Positions 44,705 to 54,343 of a DNA stretch of 64,000 nt are shown piece after piece (position 1 is the first letter of the stretch; each line of letters begins with the position of its first letter). Source of the stretch: Halospina sp040196175. Lineage in GTDB: Bacteria; Pseudomonadota; Gammaproteobacteria; Pseudomonadales; Oleiphilaceae. The position numbers and the translations under genes were made by a program. Below the pieces are notes generated by a model. That model saw only the letters and a program-made list of their open reading frames with translations. It ran no database searches and had not been told where the DNA came from. The stretch covers positions 62,001-126,000 of the forward strand of contig NZ_JBEFNF010000009.1 of assembly GCF_040196175.1 (NCBI RefSeq), written 5' to 3'.

Positions 44705-45773
44705 GGGCCGCCTCCAGACAGTAATTGGCAACACGTTCAGTGGCGTCCGGCACCGCCAGCTCACGGGCCTTCGCCGCCATAGTGCACAGCGCTTCACGGT
44801 CTTCGTCGAGCCGCTTGATCTCGCGTGCCAGACGCGCTGCGTCCAGCTGCGACTGAGGCATCATAAGTGCCGCACCGGCATCGCTGAGGTAGCGTGCGTT
44901 CGCGGTCTGATGGTCGTCGACCGCATGCGGGAAAGGCACCAGTATTGATCCCACCCCCACGCAGGCAAGCTCTGCCAGTGTCAGCGCTCCCGCCCGGCAA
45001 ACCACAAGGTCCGCCCAGCGGTAAGCCTCAGTCATATTCTCTATAAACACCACCACATCAGCTTCCAAACCGGCCTCAGCATAGGCCCGGCCGGTCTCAT
45101 CCAGATGGTCCCCGCCACACTGGTGCCAAACCACCACCTTCTGATCATTACCTAGTTGCGCCAGTGATTGCGGCACGACTTCATTAATAGCACGTGCTCC
45201 CCGGCTGCCACCCAGAACCAACAGCTTCAGCCGCGCCTCGCGCCCGACCCGCTCCGCCGGCTCGGAAAGCTGTGTCAGATCCTGGCGCACCGGATTACCC
45301 GTGCAGCGGGTGACCGTTTTTCCACCAAAGGCTCCGGGAAATGCCTCCAATGTGGTCTCAGCCAGGTGCGAGAGCCACTGGTTGGTCATACCAGCGATCG
45401 CGTTCTGCTCGTGAATGACCAGCGGCCGACGCAGCAGCCAAGCCGCCAGACCGCCGGGCCCGGCCGTGAAGCCGCCCATCCCGAGCACGCAGTCAGGGCG
45501 AACGCGGCGCACCACCGCCAACGCCTGCCACAGGGCCCGGATCAGCTTCACTGGCGCGGCTAGGCGCGTCAGACCGCTTTTACCCCGCAGCCCCGAAACC
45601 TCAATCAGATACAAGGGAATGTCCTTGCCGCCAATCAACCCTTCTTCCATGCCGCCAGTGGCGCCCAGCCAAGCGACTTCATGCCCTTTCTCACGCAGCG
45701 CTCGTGCGGTGGCCAGCGCTGGGAAAACATGACCGCCGGTACCACCCGCCATAATCAGAAACCGCTGGCTCAT
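44697..45773 (-). CDS. murG: UDP-GlcNAc:lipid I GlcNAc-transferase MurG
   Basis: 358-residue peripheral glycosyltransferase that turns lipid I into lipid II. Gly-rich loops AGGTGGHVFPALATA and GMGGFTAGPGGLAAWLL, and the UDP-GlcNAc site VVCRAGALTLAELACVG, are diagnostic. Overlaps ftsW by four bases (ATGA) and murC by eight. Confidence 0.97.
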   Translation of the reverse strand: MSQRFLIMAGGTGGHVFPALATARALREKGHEVAWLGATGGMEEGLIGGKDIPLYLIEVSGLRGKSGLTRLAAPVKLIRALWQALAVVRRVRPDCVLGMGGFTAGPGGLAAWLLRRPLVIHEQNAIAGMTNQWLSHLAETTLEAFPGAFGGKTVTRCTGNPVRQDLTQLSEPAERVGREARLKLLVLGGSRGARAINEVVPQSLAQLGNDQKVVVWHQCGGDHLDETGRAYAEAGLEADVVVFIENMTEAYRWADLVVCRAGALTLAELACVGVGSILVPFPHAVDDHQTANARYLSDAGAALMMPQSQLDAARLAREIKRLDEDREALCTMAAKARELAVPDATERVANYCLEAAHG

Positions 45774-46927
45774 GGCTCACCGCCCTCCTGCGCCCGCTGG
45801 TCTTCCACTTCCATCTGCACACGCGCGATAACGCCTATGGTCACGCAACTGATGACCAGACTGGAGCCGCCGTAGCTTACCAGCGGCAGGGTCAGCCCCT
45901 TGGTCGGTAGCAGCCCTGTGTTTACCCCCATGTTGATGTAGGCCTGGAGCGCGATAAGCAGCGTCAGGCCATAAGCCAGACAGGCTCCAAAGGTCATGCC
46001 TGCGTCTCGTGCCTGACGTGCGATGCGCAGACCACTCAGCACCAGCACGGTGAATGTCATCAGGATGCATAAGGCACCCAGCAGCCCGAACTCCTCGGCG
46101 GCGATGGCAAAGATGAAATCCGTATGCGCCTCCGGCAGATAGAACAGTTTCTGGATCGAGTTGCCTAGGCCCACCCCCGTCCATTCCCCGCGCCCGAACG
46201 CGATCAACGCCTGGGTCAGCTGATAACCGGAATTGAACTGGTCCTGCCATGGATCGAGATAGGCTACCAGCCGCTCGATCCGATAGGGCTGACTGAACAG
46301 GGCCGCTACGCCCAAGGCCAGGCCGGTCAGGCTCACCACCAGAAACCGGCCGACTCCGACGCCACTGACGAAAATGACACCAAAGGCAGCTGCCATCAGC
46401 ACTACCACAGCGCCAAAGTCCGGCTGCGCCAGGAGAAGCACACTTGCTGCCCCCAGGACCGCCAGCGGCTTGAGAACGCCCGGCCAGGTATCCACCACTT
46501 CCGCATGGCGACGCACTACATACCCGGCCAGATAGACGACCAAAAGCCACTTGGCGGCCTCTGAAACCTGAAGGTTTACCGCTCCCATGGAGATCCAGCG
46601 CGTACTGCCATTGACCGTAATGCCAAGTGGCGTCAGCACCAGTATCAACAACGCAAAAGCGCCGGCCAGCCACAACCAGGCGCCACGCAGCCACCAGACC
46701 AGCGGAATATTCGCCGCTGCGAGTCCCGCCAGACAGCCCAGAACGGCATAAAGACTCTGGCGCAGCACAAAATAGAGCGGATTGCCATGGCTCTCAGCCG
46801 CAATGTCCATGGAGGCTGATCCGATCATCACGATGCCCAGTGTCAGCAGCACACCCGCGCTCAGAAGCAGCGCTGTAAGTTCGCGCCGCGGCACGCGGAT
46901 GGGCATGGTTCCCACAGCCGCCGTCAT
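45770..46927 (-). CDS. ftsW: Division peptidoglycan polymerase FtsW
   Basis: SEDS-family glycosyltransferase of the septum, 385 residues with about ten membrane helices, partner of FtsI. Family signatures GSTRWISMGAVNLQVSEAAKW and GLGNSIQKLFYLPEAHTDFIFAI are present. The N-terminus is cytoplasmic. Overlaps murD by four bases and murG by four bases. Confidence 0.96.
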   Translation of the reverse strand: MTAAVGTMPIRVPRRELTALLLSAGVLLTLGIVMIGSASMDIAAESHGNPLYFVLRQSLYAVLGCLAGLAAANIPLVWWLRGAWLWLAGAFALLILVLTPLGITVNGSTRWISMGAVNLQVSEAAKWLLVVYLAGYVVRRHAEVVDTWPGVLKPLAVLGAASVLLLAQPDFGAVVVLMAAAFGVIFVSGVGVGRFLVVSLTGLALGVAALFSQPYRIERLVAYLDPWQDQFNSGYQLTQALIAFGRGEWTGVGLGNSIQKLFYLPEAHTDFIFAIAAEEFGLLGALCILMTFTVLVLSGLRIARQARDAGMTFGACLAYGLTLLIALQAYINMGVNTGLLPTKGLTLPLVSYGGSSLVISCVTIGVIARVQMEVEDQRAQEGGEP

Positions 46928-48264
46928 AGCGCCTCCACTGCCCGCACGAAGGCCTCGCCGCGAGCCTCATAGCCGCTGTACTGATCCAGACTCGAGCACG
47001 CCGGAGACAGCAGGACCCGGTCACCGGGCCGGGCTTTTCCGGCGGCAACCGTCACGGCCTCTTCCATAGTGCTGACTCGGGTGCTCGCTGCCCCTGCGCC
47101 AAGCGCCTCTTCCAGGGCTGGGGCGTCCTGGCCCATCAGGACCAGATGGCGAACCCGCCCGGCGATTGCACTGACCAGGGGCGACAGATCCGCTCCCTTG
47201 GCGTCACCTCCGGCAATCAGAACCAACTCACCATCGCTGGGAGCCAGGCTTTCTATAGCGGCCTGAGTGGCGCCCACATTGGTAGCCTTGGAATCGTTCA
47301 CCCACAACACGCCGTCGTGTTGCCGAATGGTCTGACTCCGGTGCGCCAGGCCCCGGAACCGGCGCGCGGCAGCAAGCATCGGCGCCATCGCCAGGCCGGC
47401 AGCATGGCCCAGAGCCAGCGCCGCCAGCACATTAGCAATATTGTGCATTCCGGCCACACCCAGCTCGCGGGCGTGCATCAGATTGGCCAGCCCCTGCGTG
47501 AGCCAGAGCCCCGTTTCATCCTCACGGGTGCTGAACACCCCCAGATCCACCCGGAAAAGGCCGAAGAAGTGCGGCACCATGCCCTCGTTGAGCAGGGGCT
47601 GGCTCAGGGGATCGTCCAGGTTTACCACAGCATTGCGCGCGCCCTGAAAGATCCGGTGCTTAGCCTGGAAGTAGCTCATCCGATCTGGGTAACGATCCAT
47701 GTGATCGTCGCTGACGTTGAGAACAGTGGCCACCTCGGCTTTCAGGTCCGTGGTACGTTCAAGCTGGAAACTGGAAACCTCCAGGATGTAGAGCGCCACA
47801 TCGGGCGCGACCAGATCCAGCGCCGGCGTTCCAAGATTTCCGCCCACTGCCGCGTTCACCCCGGCTTCCGCGACCATCTCACCAAGCAGCGTGGTGACCG
47901 TGCTTTTACCATTGGAGCCGGTAATCGCCACCAGCGGCGCATCCACCGCCTCGCGGAACAGATCGAGATCGCCGGAAATCCGGACACCCGCCTCGGCAGC
48001 CGCAGTAATCGCTGGCTCGTCCAGGCTGACCCCGGGACTGACAATCAGTTCGTCAAAGCTTCCAAACCATTCCGGATCAAACGCCCCGGTGACTACGTCC
48101 ACCTCAGGCCAGTTCTCACGGACCTCAGCCAGGCCAGGGGGCTGGGCACGGCTGTCCGCCACGGCCAGCTGACGGCCCAGTGCATGGCAATGACGCACGC
48201 AGGACAGGCCGGTGGCTCCCAGCCCGACAATCAGTGTGCGACGGTCCGATACAATCAGTGCCAT
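46924..48264 (-). CDS. murD: UDP-MurNAc-L-Ala--D-glutamate ligase
   Basis: 446 residues. Adds D-Glu to the nucleotide precursor. LIVGLGATGLSCVRHCHALG is the N-terminal nucleotide fold, ITGSNGKSTVTTLLGEM the ATP loop and DPEWFGSFDELIVSPGVSL the MurD-specific region. Start at 48264 (MALIVSDRRTLIVG), 11 bases after the mraY stop; an upstream in-frame ATG at 48363 overlaps mraY and is rejected. Confidence 0.97.
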   Translation of the reverse strand: MALIVSDRRTLIVGLGATGLSCVRHCHALGRQLAVADSRAQPPGLAEVRENWPEVDVVTGAFDPEWFGSFDELIVSPGVSLDEPAITAAAEAGVRISGDLDLFREAVDAPLVAITGSNGKSTVTTLLGEMVAEAGVNAAVGGNLGTPALDLVAPDVALYILEVSSFQLERTTDLKAEVATVLNVSDDHMDRYPDRMSYFQAKHRIFQGARNAVVNLDDPLSQPLLNEGMVPHFFGLFRVDLGVFSTREDETGLWLTQGLANLMHARELGVAGMHNIANVLAALALGHAAGLAMAPMLAAARRFRGLAHRSQTIRQHDGVLWVNDSKATNVGATQAAIESLAPSDGELVLIAGGDAKGADLSPLVSAIAGRVRHLVLMGQDAPALEEALGAGAASTRVSTMEEAVTVAAGKARPGDRVLLSPACSSLDQYSGYEARGEAFVRAVEAL

Positions 48265-48275
48265 GACTGTCTGCC

Positions 48276-49361
48276 CTATCTCAGCTTGAGGGTCGCCAGA
48301 CCCACGAGTACGAGAATGACTGTGATCACCCAGAACCGGACGATTACGCGCGGCTCGGGCCAACCCTTGAGTTCAAAATGATGGTGCAGGGGCGCCATGC
48401 GGAAGACCCGCTGACCGGTCAGCTTGAATGAAGCCACTTGAATGATCACCGACAATGTTTCAACCACGAAGATACCGCCCATGATGAACAGCACGATCTC
48501 CTGGCGGACGATGACCGCAATCACGCCCAGAGCCGCACCCAGCGCCAGTGACCCCACATCCCCCATAAAGACCTGGGCGGGATAGGTGTTGAACCAGAGG
48601 AACCCCAGACCGCCGCCAATCAGCGCCCCACAGAACACGATCAGCTCACCGGCGCCCGGCAGGCTCGGAATCTGGAGGTAGTCCGCGAAATTCGCGTGAC
48701 CCGAAGCGTAGGCAAAGATCCCCAGTGCCGCCCCAACCATCACCGTCGGCATGATCGCGAGGCCATCGAGCCCATCTGTGAGATTCACGGCATTGCTGCT
48801 GCCAACGATCACCAGATAGCTCAGCAGCGCAAAGGTAACCGGCCCCATCAGCAGGCCGAACTCTTTGAAAAAGGGCATGATGAGCGTGATTTCCTGGGGA
48901 AGCGTGGCCGTAGCATAAAGAGCGACCGCTGCCAGGAAACCGGTTACGGACTGCCAGAGGTACTTCCAGCGCGCCGGCAGCCCTTTGGGATCGCGCGCCA
49001 CCACCTTGCGGTAATCATCGATCCAGCCGATAGCCCCGAAAGCCAGCGTTACACCCAGCGTAATCCAGACATAACGGTTGCTGAGGTCCGACCACAGAAG
49101 AGTGCTCAGCGCCACCGCAACCAGGATGAGGGCGCCCCCCATGGTTGGTGTGCCCGCTTTGCTGAGATGGGTTTCCGGACCATCGTCCCGGACCGCCTGA
49201 CCAATCTGGTACTGCGCCAGATGCCGGATCATAACAGGGCCAATCAGCAGCGAGACCAGCAATGCCGTCAGCACTCCCAGAATCCCCCTGAGCGTGAGGT
49301 ACTGGAACACGGCAAAGCCGCTGATATACTGCGCCAGAAGATCAGTAAGCCAGACTAGCAT
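48276..49361 (-). CDS. mraY: Phospho-MurNAc-pentapeptide transferase MraY
   Basis: 361-residue inner-membrane enzyme with ten helices that attaches the muramyl pentapeptide to undecaprenyl phosphate, giving lipid I. Motifs: FGAIGWIDDYRKVVARDPKGL, NAVNLTDGLDGLAI, and HHHFELKGWPEPRVIVRFW near the C-terminus, which carry the catalytic Asp and His residues. Overlaps murF by seven bases. Confidence 0.98.
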   Translation of the reverse strand: MLVWLTDLLAQYISGFAVFQYLTLRGILGVLTALLVSLLIGPVMIRHLAQYQIGQAVRDDGPETHLSKAGTPTMGGALILVAVALSTLLWSDLSNRYVWITLGVTLAFGAIGWIDDYRKVVARDPKGLPARWKYLWQSVTGFLAAVALYATATLPQEITLIMPFFKEFGLLMGPVTFALLSYLVIVGSSNAVNLTDGLDGLAIMPTVMVGAALGIFAYASGHANFADYLQIPSLPGAGELIVFCGALIGGGLGFLWFNTYPAQVFMGDVGSLALGAALGVIAVIVRQEIVLFIMGGIFVVETLSVIIQVASFKLTGQRVFRMAPLHHHFELKGWPEPRVIVRFWVITVILVLVGLATLKLR

Positions 49362-50725
49362 GTGTCATTATTCCTCTCTGTGAGACGGGTCACCGCCCGA
49401 TCCATGCCCGCACTGCGCGAGCCTTTGATCAGGATTGAGGCAACTTCTCCCATTTCATCCCACACCTGATCGGCCAGTGCTTCCGGCACATCACCGGTGT
49501 AGGTCCTGTTGCCGAAGCCGCCGGCGTAATCGCTGGCATGGCTGCCGGTGACCATGAGTCGTTCAATACCCAGCGTCCGGGCCATTTCACCCATCTCCCG
49601 GTGCTGGTTTTCTGCTTCCGCTCCCAGCTCGGCCATATCACCCAGCAACGCGAAACGCGGTGCCGGCATGGTAGCCAGAGTCCAAAGCGCGGCGGCCATA
49701 GAAGCAGGGTTGGCGTTATAGCTGTCATTAAGGATGCAGAGACCTGGCCGCAACCTCATGGGCTCCAACCGACCGCCCACCGCTGGTGTTTTCACCAGAC
49801 CGGAAGCCACCTGATCCATACTCAGCTCAAGGCTGTGCGCAGCAGCCGCCACCAGCAGCGCATTAGCCACGTTGTGGCGGCCCGGAATAGGCAGTTGGAT
49901 ATCAGTAGCGGTGATCGCATAACCGACCAGCGTAAACGCGACGCCGTCGGCATCCTCATGAATGGATTCAGCCCGGAGACTGGCGTCCTGATCACCCGCA
50001 GCGGAAACACTGAGAACCCGGCGCATACCGGCGCGCGCACGCCAGTCCGCAAAAGCGGGATCGTCGTGATTCAGAATCACCGTGCCCTCATTACGCACGG
50101 AATCAATGATTTCTCCCTTAGCGGAAACAATGTTTGCCAGGCTGCCAAAGCCGTCGAGATGTGCCTCACTGGCGTTGGTGATAATACCCACATCGGGTGC
50201 TGCCAAAGAGCCGGTCCAGGCGATCTCACCCAATCCGCTGGCACCCAGCTCGACAACCGCGTAATCGGCATCCGGAGCCAGCCTGAACAGAGTCAGGGGC
50301 ACACCGACATCGTTGTTCAGGTTGCCCTCGGTTGCCGTAACAGCACCGTTTTCCGCCAACACTGTCTGCATCATCTGACGCGTCGTGGTCTTGCCTGAAC
50401 TGCCGGTAATTCCAACCAGTTTGCCCGGGTATTCAGCACGGTTCAGCCCGGCGAGACGCCCCAGTGCGTAACGGCTGTCGCGCACCTGGACCACCGGCAT
50501 ACCGGCATCCACTTGCTTCTCAGCAACAATGGCGCAGGCGCCTGCCCTCTGAGCTTCCCGGATCAGGTCATGACCATCGAAGCGTTCGCCACTCAGCGCC
50601 ACATACAGAGCCCCTTGGGGCAGTGTCCGGGTGTCGGTACTGACGCGGCTGAAAAACAGGTTATCGCCCCGCAGAATGCCCTGGACCAGGGGCGTGATTT
50701 CCGCCAAGGAGAAGGCCCGCATCAT
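49355..50725 (-). CDS. murF: UDP-MurNAc-tripeptide--D-Ala-D-Ala ligase
   Basis: 456 residues. Adds D-Ala-D-Ala to complete the pentapeptide. ATP loop ITGSSGKTTTRQMMQ; the VELGASGLGEIAWTGSLAAPDVGIITNASEAHLDGFGS region is MurF-typical; GDMAELG near the end. Two ATG codons open the frame (MMRAFSL); the first overlaps murE by four bases. Confidence 0.97.
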   Translation of the reverse strand: MMRAFSLAEITPLVQGILRGDNLFFSRVSTDTRTLPQGALYVALSGERFDGHDLIREAQRAGACAIVAEKQVDAGMPVVQVRDSRYALGRLAGLNRAEYPGKLVGITGSSGKTTTRQMMQTVLAENGAVTATEGNLNNDVGVPLTLFRLAPDADYAVVELGASGLGEIAWTGSLAAPDVGIITNASEAHLDGFGSLANIVSAKGEIIDSVRNEGTVILNHDDPAFADWRARAGMRRVLSVSAAGDQDASLRAESIHEDADGVAFTLVGYAITATDIQLPIPGRHNVANALLVAAAAHSLELSMDQVASGLVKTPAVGGRLEPMRLRPGLCILNDSYNANPASMAAALWTLATMPAPRFALLGDMAELGAEAENQHREMGEMARTLGIERLMVTGSHASDYAGGFGNRTYTGDVPEALADQVWDEMGEVASILIKGSRSAGMDRAVTRLTERNNDTC

Positions 50726-52221
50726 GCTGCTTCCCCTCCTTCGCTGATCAGTCTGTGCACTACCTCGGCATCACTGAAAGGTATCCGGAAACCGTCACGC
50801 TCCTGAGTGGTTTCATGGCCCTTGCCGGCGATCAGCACCAGATCCGCCGGACCTGCTTCACGGAAGGCGGTCACAATGGCGTCCTCACGGTCATGGATCA
50901 CACGGATGCCGCAGGTTCCGGCCATGCCGGTCAGGATGTCTTCAACGATGGCCTCAGGCGCCTCATCCCGAGGATTGTCATCCGTCAGAACCACTTGATC
51001 CGACAGTCGCTCTGCCACTTCGCCCATAGCGCCACGTTTGGCCTTGTCCCGATTGCCGCCGCAGCCAAAGACACACCACAGGTCACCGCCTGTATGAGGC
51101 CTGAGTGCTTCAAGCGTCTGCTCCAGGGAAGCAGCCGTGTGAGCATAATCGATGACCAGTTTCAGACCGCTGAGCGTACTCCGGGTTTCAAGGCGCCCGG
51201 GCGGGGCGTTCAGCTGGCAAGCCGCTGCCTCAACCACTGTGGTGGGAACCCCCATGGCCAGCGCCGCGGCACCGGCTGCTGCCAGATTCTCCAGATTGAA
51301 GTACCCCATCAGACCGGTCTGCAGCGTCAACCGCCCCATGCGGGTGTCGAGGATCGCTGCCATACCGTTCGCAGCAGCCCGGGCATTGCGGAGACGGCAT
51401 TCGAGCTGTGGCGCGGTACGCCCGAAGCGCCAAAGGCCTATTTCCGGCGGCAGCTGCCCGACCAACCGCTGTCCGAAGTCATCATCCGCATTGACAACGG
51501 CCACTTGTGGCTCATGCTCTGTGAACAACCGCGCCTTGGCGGCCCCGTAGGCCGCCATGTCCGGGTGATAATCAAGATGTTCCGGAGAAAGATTGGTGAA
51601 CACACCCGCATCAAACCGAACCCGGTCCACCCGGCCCTGCACCAGAGCATGGGATGAAACCTCCATGATCACGGCTTTTGCGCCCATATCCCGGAAACGG
51701 GCCAACAGACTGTGAACCCTGACCACATCCGGTGTTGTATGGCTGGCCGCCTCCCGGAATTCACCGAAGGTGTAACCGAGCGTTCCCATAGTGGCCGCTG
51801 GGATCCCGGCCGCCTCCAGAATGGCCGCAATGAAGCCAGCCACCGAGGTTTTGCCGTTAGTACCGGTTACACCGATCAACGTGAGATGGGCGGATGGCTG
51901 GTGATAGAAGTGGTCTGCAAGGCCCGCCATGGCGTCCGCCAGACCCGCAACGGGTACCAGTACCGCGTCGCGGTACTCCCTGGGTCTGCTGGGCGCGCGC
52001 CCGACACCGGTGTCCAGCAGGACGGCAGCTGCTCCGTTTGCCACAGCCTCATCGACATGCGCCCAGGCATCGCCACTGGCCCCGGCCAGCGCCATGAAGG
52101 CGTCGCCTGAACGGACCTGACGGCTGTCGGCGCTGAGACCATGGATCCACACGTCCAGCATCGACGGAATATCCACCCGGTCCCTTAAGAGACTCTTGAG
52201 GCTGTGTGCGACCTGGCTCAT
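50722..52221 (-). CDS. murE: UDP-MurNAc-dipeptide--meso-DAP ligase
   Basis: 499 residues. Adds the third amino acid. ITGTNGKTS-like loop GVTGTNGKTSVAGFIAA; the specificity motif DNPR (in TDDNPRDEAPEAI) is the meso-diaminopimelate type, so the wall is DAP-based. SSHALVQGRVDRVRF and AGKGHETTQ are present. Overlaps ftsI by four bases. Confidence 0.97.
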   Translation of the reverse strand: MSQVAHSLKSLLRDRVDIPSMLDVWIHGLSADSRQVRSGDAFMALAGASGDAWAHVDEAVANGAAAVLLDTGVGRAPSRPREYRDAVLVPVAGLADAMAGLADHFYHQPSAHLTLIGVTGTNGKTSVAGFIAAILEAAGIPAATMGTLGYTFGEFREAASHTTPDVVRVHSLLARFRDMGAKAVIMEVSSHALVQGRVDRVRFDAGVFTNLSPEHLDYHPDMAAYGAAKARLFTEHEPQVAVVNADDDFGQRLVGQLPPEIGLWRFGRTAPQLECRLRNARAAANGMAAILDTRMGRLTLQTGLMGYFNLENLAAAGAAALAMGVPTTVVEAAACQLNAPPGRLETRSTLSGLKLVIDYAHTAASLEQTLEALRPHTGGDLWCVFGCGGNRDKAKRGAMGEVAERLSDQVVLTDDNPRDEAPEAIVEDILTGMAGTCGIRVIHDREDAIVTAFREAGPADLVLIAGKGHETTQERDGFRIPFSDAEVVHRLISEGGEAA

Positions 52222-53960
52222 CCCTGACCCCCAGTGCCATCGGTGGCGTCGTCATCAGCCATGGAAGCTCCCCCGGCGGGGCTCACGTTCAAAAGCCGTA
52301 ATGCATCACCCATGATGCGGCCAAAAATGGGCGCAGCGACTTCACCGCCGTAGTACTCCGTGCGCGAAGGCGCATCAACCGTGACCACGGTAACCACCTG
52401 GGGATCGTCAACCGGTCCCATGCCCGCAAAAAGGGCCTTGTACTGATCCGCCTCATAACCGCTGGCACCGACCAGGTGTACTGTGCCGGTCTTGCCCGCC
52501 AGGCGATAGATCCCTTGATCCGCACGCGCCCCGGTACCGTCTTCAACAACATCTGCCAGCATTGCCCGGACCTGGCGCGCGGTTTCCTTCGCCATCACGC
52601 GCTGGCCCTTGGGCGGCTCATCATTCTTCAGAAGGCTCACGGGATAACGGATACCGCCATTAGCCAGCGTCATGTAGGCCTGGGCCATCTGCAGCGCATT
52701 CACGCTGAGCCCGTAGCCATAGGAAAGCGCTGCCACCTCAACCGGGCGCAGATTGACACTGGCCGGCAGGATGCCAACGGATTCACCCGGAAAACCGATA
52801 CCGGTGGATTGGCCGAAACCCACGCTGTAGAACAGGCTCTGGAGCTGTTCGCCCGACAGATCCGAGGCAACACGACTGATCCCCACATTGGATGAATGAA
52901 CCACGATATCCGTTAAAGACAGCCGTCCGTAATCGCGGTGGTCACGGATGGTGTAGGCGCCCATCTGGCGATAGCCGGGGCTGGTGTTGACCATGGTCTC
53001 CGGTGTGAATTTCCCGGACTCAAGAGCCGCAGCCGCCGTAAAAGGCTTGACGGTAGAGCCCGGCTCATACAGATCCGTAATAGCCCGATTGCGGACTCGG
53101 GCGGGATCCCGCTGGTCACGATCATTGGGATTCAGCGCTGGCTGGTTGGCCATCGCGAGAACCTCGCCACTGTCGACATCCAGCATAACCACAGTGCCGC
53201 CCCGGGCTTCGTGTGCCTCAACCGCTGCTTTGAGCTCCCGATAAGCGAGATACTGGAGCCTCAGGTCCAGGCTCAGGGTCAGGTCATTACCGGGACGTGC
53301 CTCGCGAATCGGCCCCAGATCCCGAATGGTGCGACCGCGGTTATCCCGGAGTACGCGTTTACTGCCTTTTTCCCCCGCCAACCAATGGTTGTAGGAAAGC
53401 TCCAGCCCTTCCTGACCCTGTTCATCAATGTTGGTGAACCCAAGAACATGCGACGTCACCTCGCCGGCCGGGTAGTAGCGACGGTATTCGCGCCGGCTGT
53501 AAACGCCGGCAATGCCCAGATCCATAACTTCCCGTGCCAGAGAGGGCTGCACTTTGCGGCGCAAGTACAGGAATTCACGTTCACTGTTCTGTGCCAGGCG
53601 CTCGCGCAGCCGCGTTTCATCGAGATCCGCCACCTCCGCGAGCTGCCCGATTGCAGGAGCGCCCGGCTCCAGCTCTCCAGGATTGGCCCACAGGGTCTTG
53701 ACCGGCGTACTGACCGCAAGTGGTTCGTCATTGCGATCGCGGATTACGCCGCGATTGGCATCAATAGGTTCAATTCGGGCGGTGCGCGCCTCACCCTGTT
53801 CGCTCAGAAATTCATGATCCAGGACCTGCAGCTGCACCAGCCGACCGGCAACAGCGCCTGAGGTGCCGATCACCGCAATCAGCACGAGCAGGTGCCGCCA
53901 CGGTGCCATGGGCACGCGGTTATCGTTGCGAGCGGTCTGTTGGTGTTTTTGTCCCGCCAT
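52218..53960 (-). CDS. ftsI: Penicillin-binding protein 3 (FtsI)
   Basis: 580-residue septal transpeptidase, partner of FtsW. One N-terminal membrane helix (about 23-42), pedestal region, then STVK (302-305, nucleophile Ser302), SSN (356-358) and KTGT. C-terminal tail is acidic and Gly-rich. Four bases separate it from ftsL, and it overlaps murE by four. No lipobox. Confidence 0.97.
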   Translation of the reverse strand: MAGQKHQQTARNDNRVPMAPWRHLLVLIAVIGTSGAVAGRLVQLQVLDHEFLSEQGEARTARIEPIDANRGVIRDRNDEPLAVSTPVKTLWANPGELEPGAPAIGQLAEVADLDETRLRERLAQNSEREFLYLRRKVQPSLAREVMDLGIAGVYSRREYRRYYPAGEVTSHVLGFTNIDEQGQEGLELSYNHWLAGEKGSKRVLRDNRGRTIRDLGPIREARPGNDLTLSLDLRLQYLAYRELKAAVEAHEARGGTVVMLDVDSGEVLAMANQPALNPNDRDQRDPARVRNRAITDLYEPGSTVKPFTAAAALESGKFTPETMVNTSPGYRQMGAYTIRDHRDYGRLSLTDIVVHSSNVGISRVASDLSGEQLQSLFYSVGFGQSTGIGFPGESVGILPASVNLRPVEVAALSYGYGLSVNALQMAQAYMTLANGGIRYPVSLLKNDEPPKGQRVMAKETARQVRAMLADVVEDGTGARADQGIYRLAGKTGTVHLVGASGYEADQYKALFAGMGPVDDPQVVTVVTVDAPSRTEYYGGEVAAPIFGRIMGDALRLLNVSPAGGASMADDDATDGTGGQG

Positions 53961-53964
53961 GAAT

Positions 53965-54342
53965 CTACCGCGTTGTCACGACTACAATGTCATCGCGCGC
54001 GGGAACCTTCATATCCAGCTCCCGCGTCGCGCGCCCTTCCACATGGCTGTGCGCGCTGAGCGCACTCTGTTCCAGCAGCAGCTGTGTCCACTGCCGCTGA
54101 TAGGCATCCCGCTCATCCCGGAGGTCGTTGAGCGTGCTGTAAAGACTTCTATTGAGATGGGAGGCATGCACCACCGCCAGCGCGGAGACAGTCAACGTCA
54201 CCAGCATCAGCAGCGTTACCAGCACTCTAGAGTCCCAGAGCCCATGGAATATGCGTGCGGATATTCGCGCGGCGGCGTCCAGCACTTCGCGCCAGCGCAG
54301 CGCGCGTCCCCCGGTTTCCGGCCTGATCGTTGTGGCACCCAT
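53965..54342 (-). CDS. ftsL: Cell division protein FtsL
   Basis: 125 residues, bitopic: one membrane helix (about 41-60, VLVTLLMLVTLTVSALAVVHASH), then a short periplasmic coiled coil (LNRSLYSTLNDLRDERDAYQRQWTQLLLEQ). FtsL-FtsB-FtsQ activates FtsW-FtsI. A strong GGGGAGG lies before the ATG at 54342; the in-frame ATG at 54360 lies within rsmH. Family identity rests on position, size and topology. Confidence 0.92.
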   Translation of the reverse strand: MGATTIRPETGGRALRWREVLDAAARISARIFHGLWDSRVLVTLLMLVTLTVSALAVVHASHLNRSLYSTLNDLRDERDAYQRQWTQLLLEQSALSAHSHVEGRATRELDMKVPARDDIVVVTTR

Positions 54343-54343
54343 G

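Noticed and set aside
43571..44782. Long plus-strand frame opposite murC
   Set aside because: Shadow of murC.
47146..48381. Long plus-strand frame opposite murD
   Set aside because: Shadow of murD.
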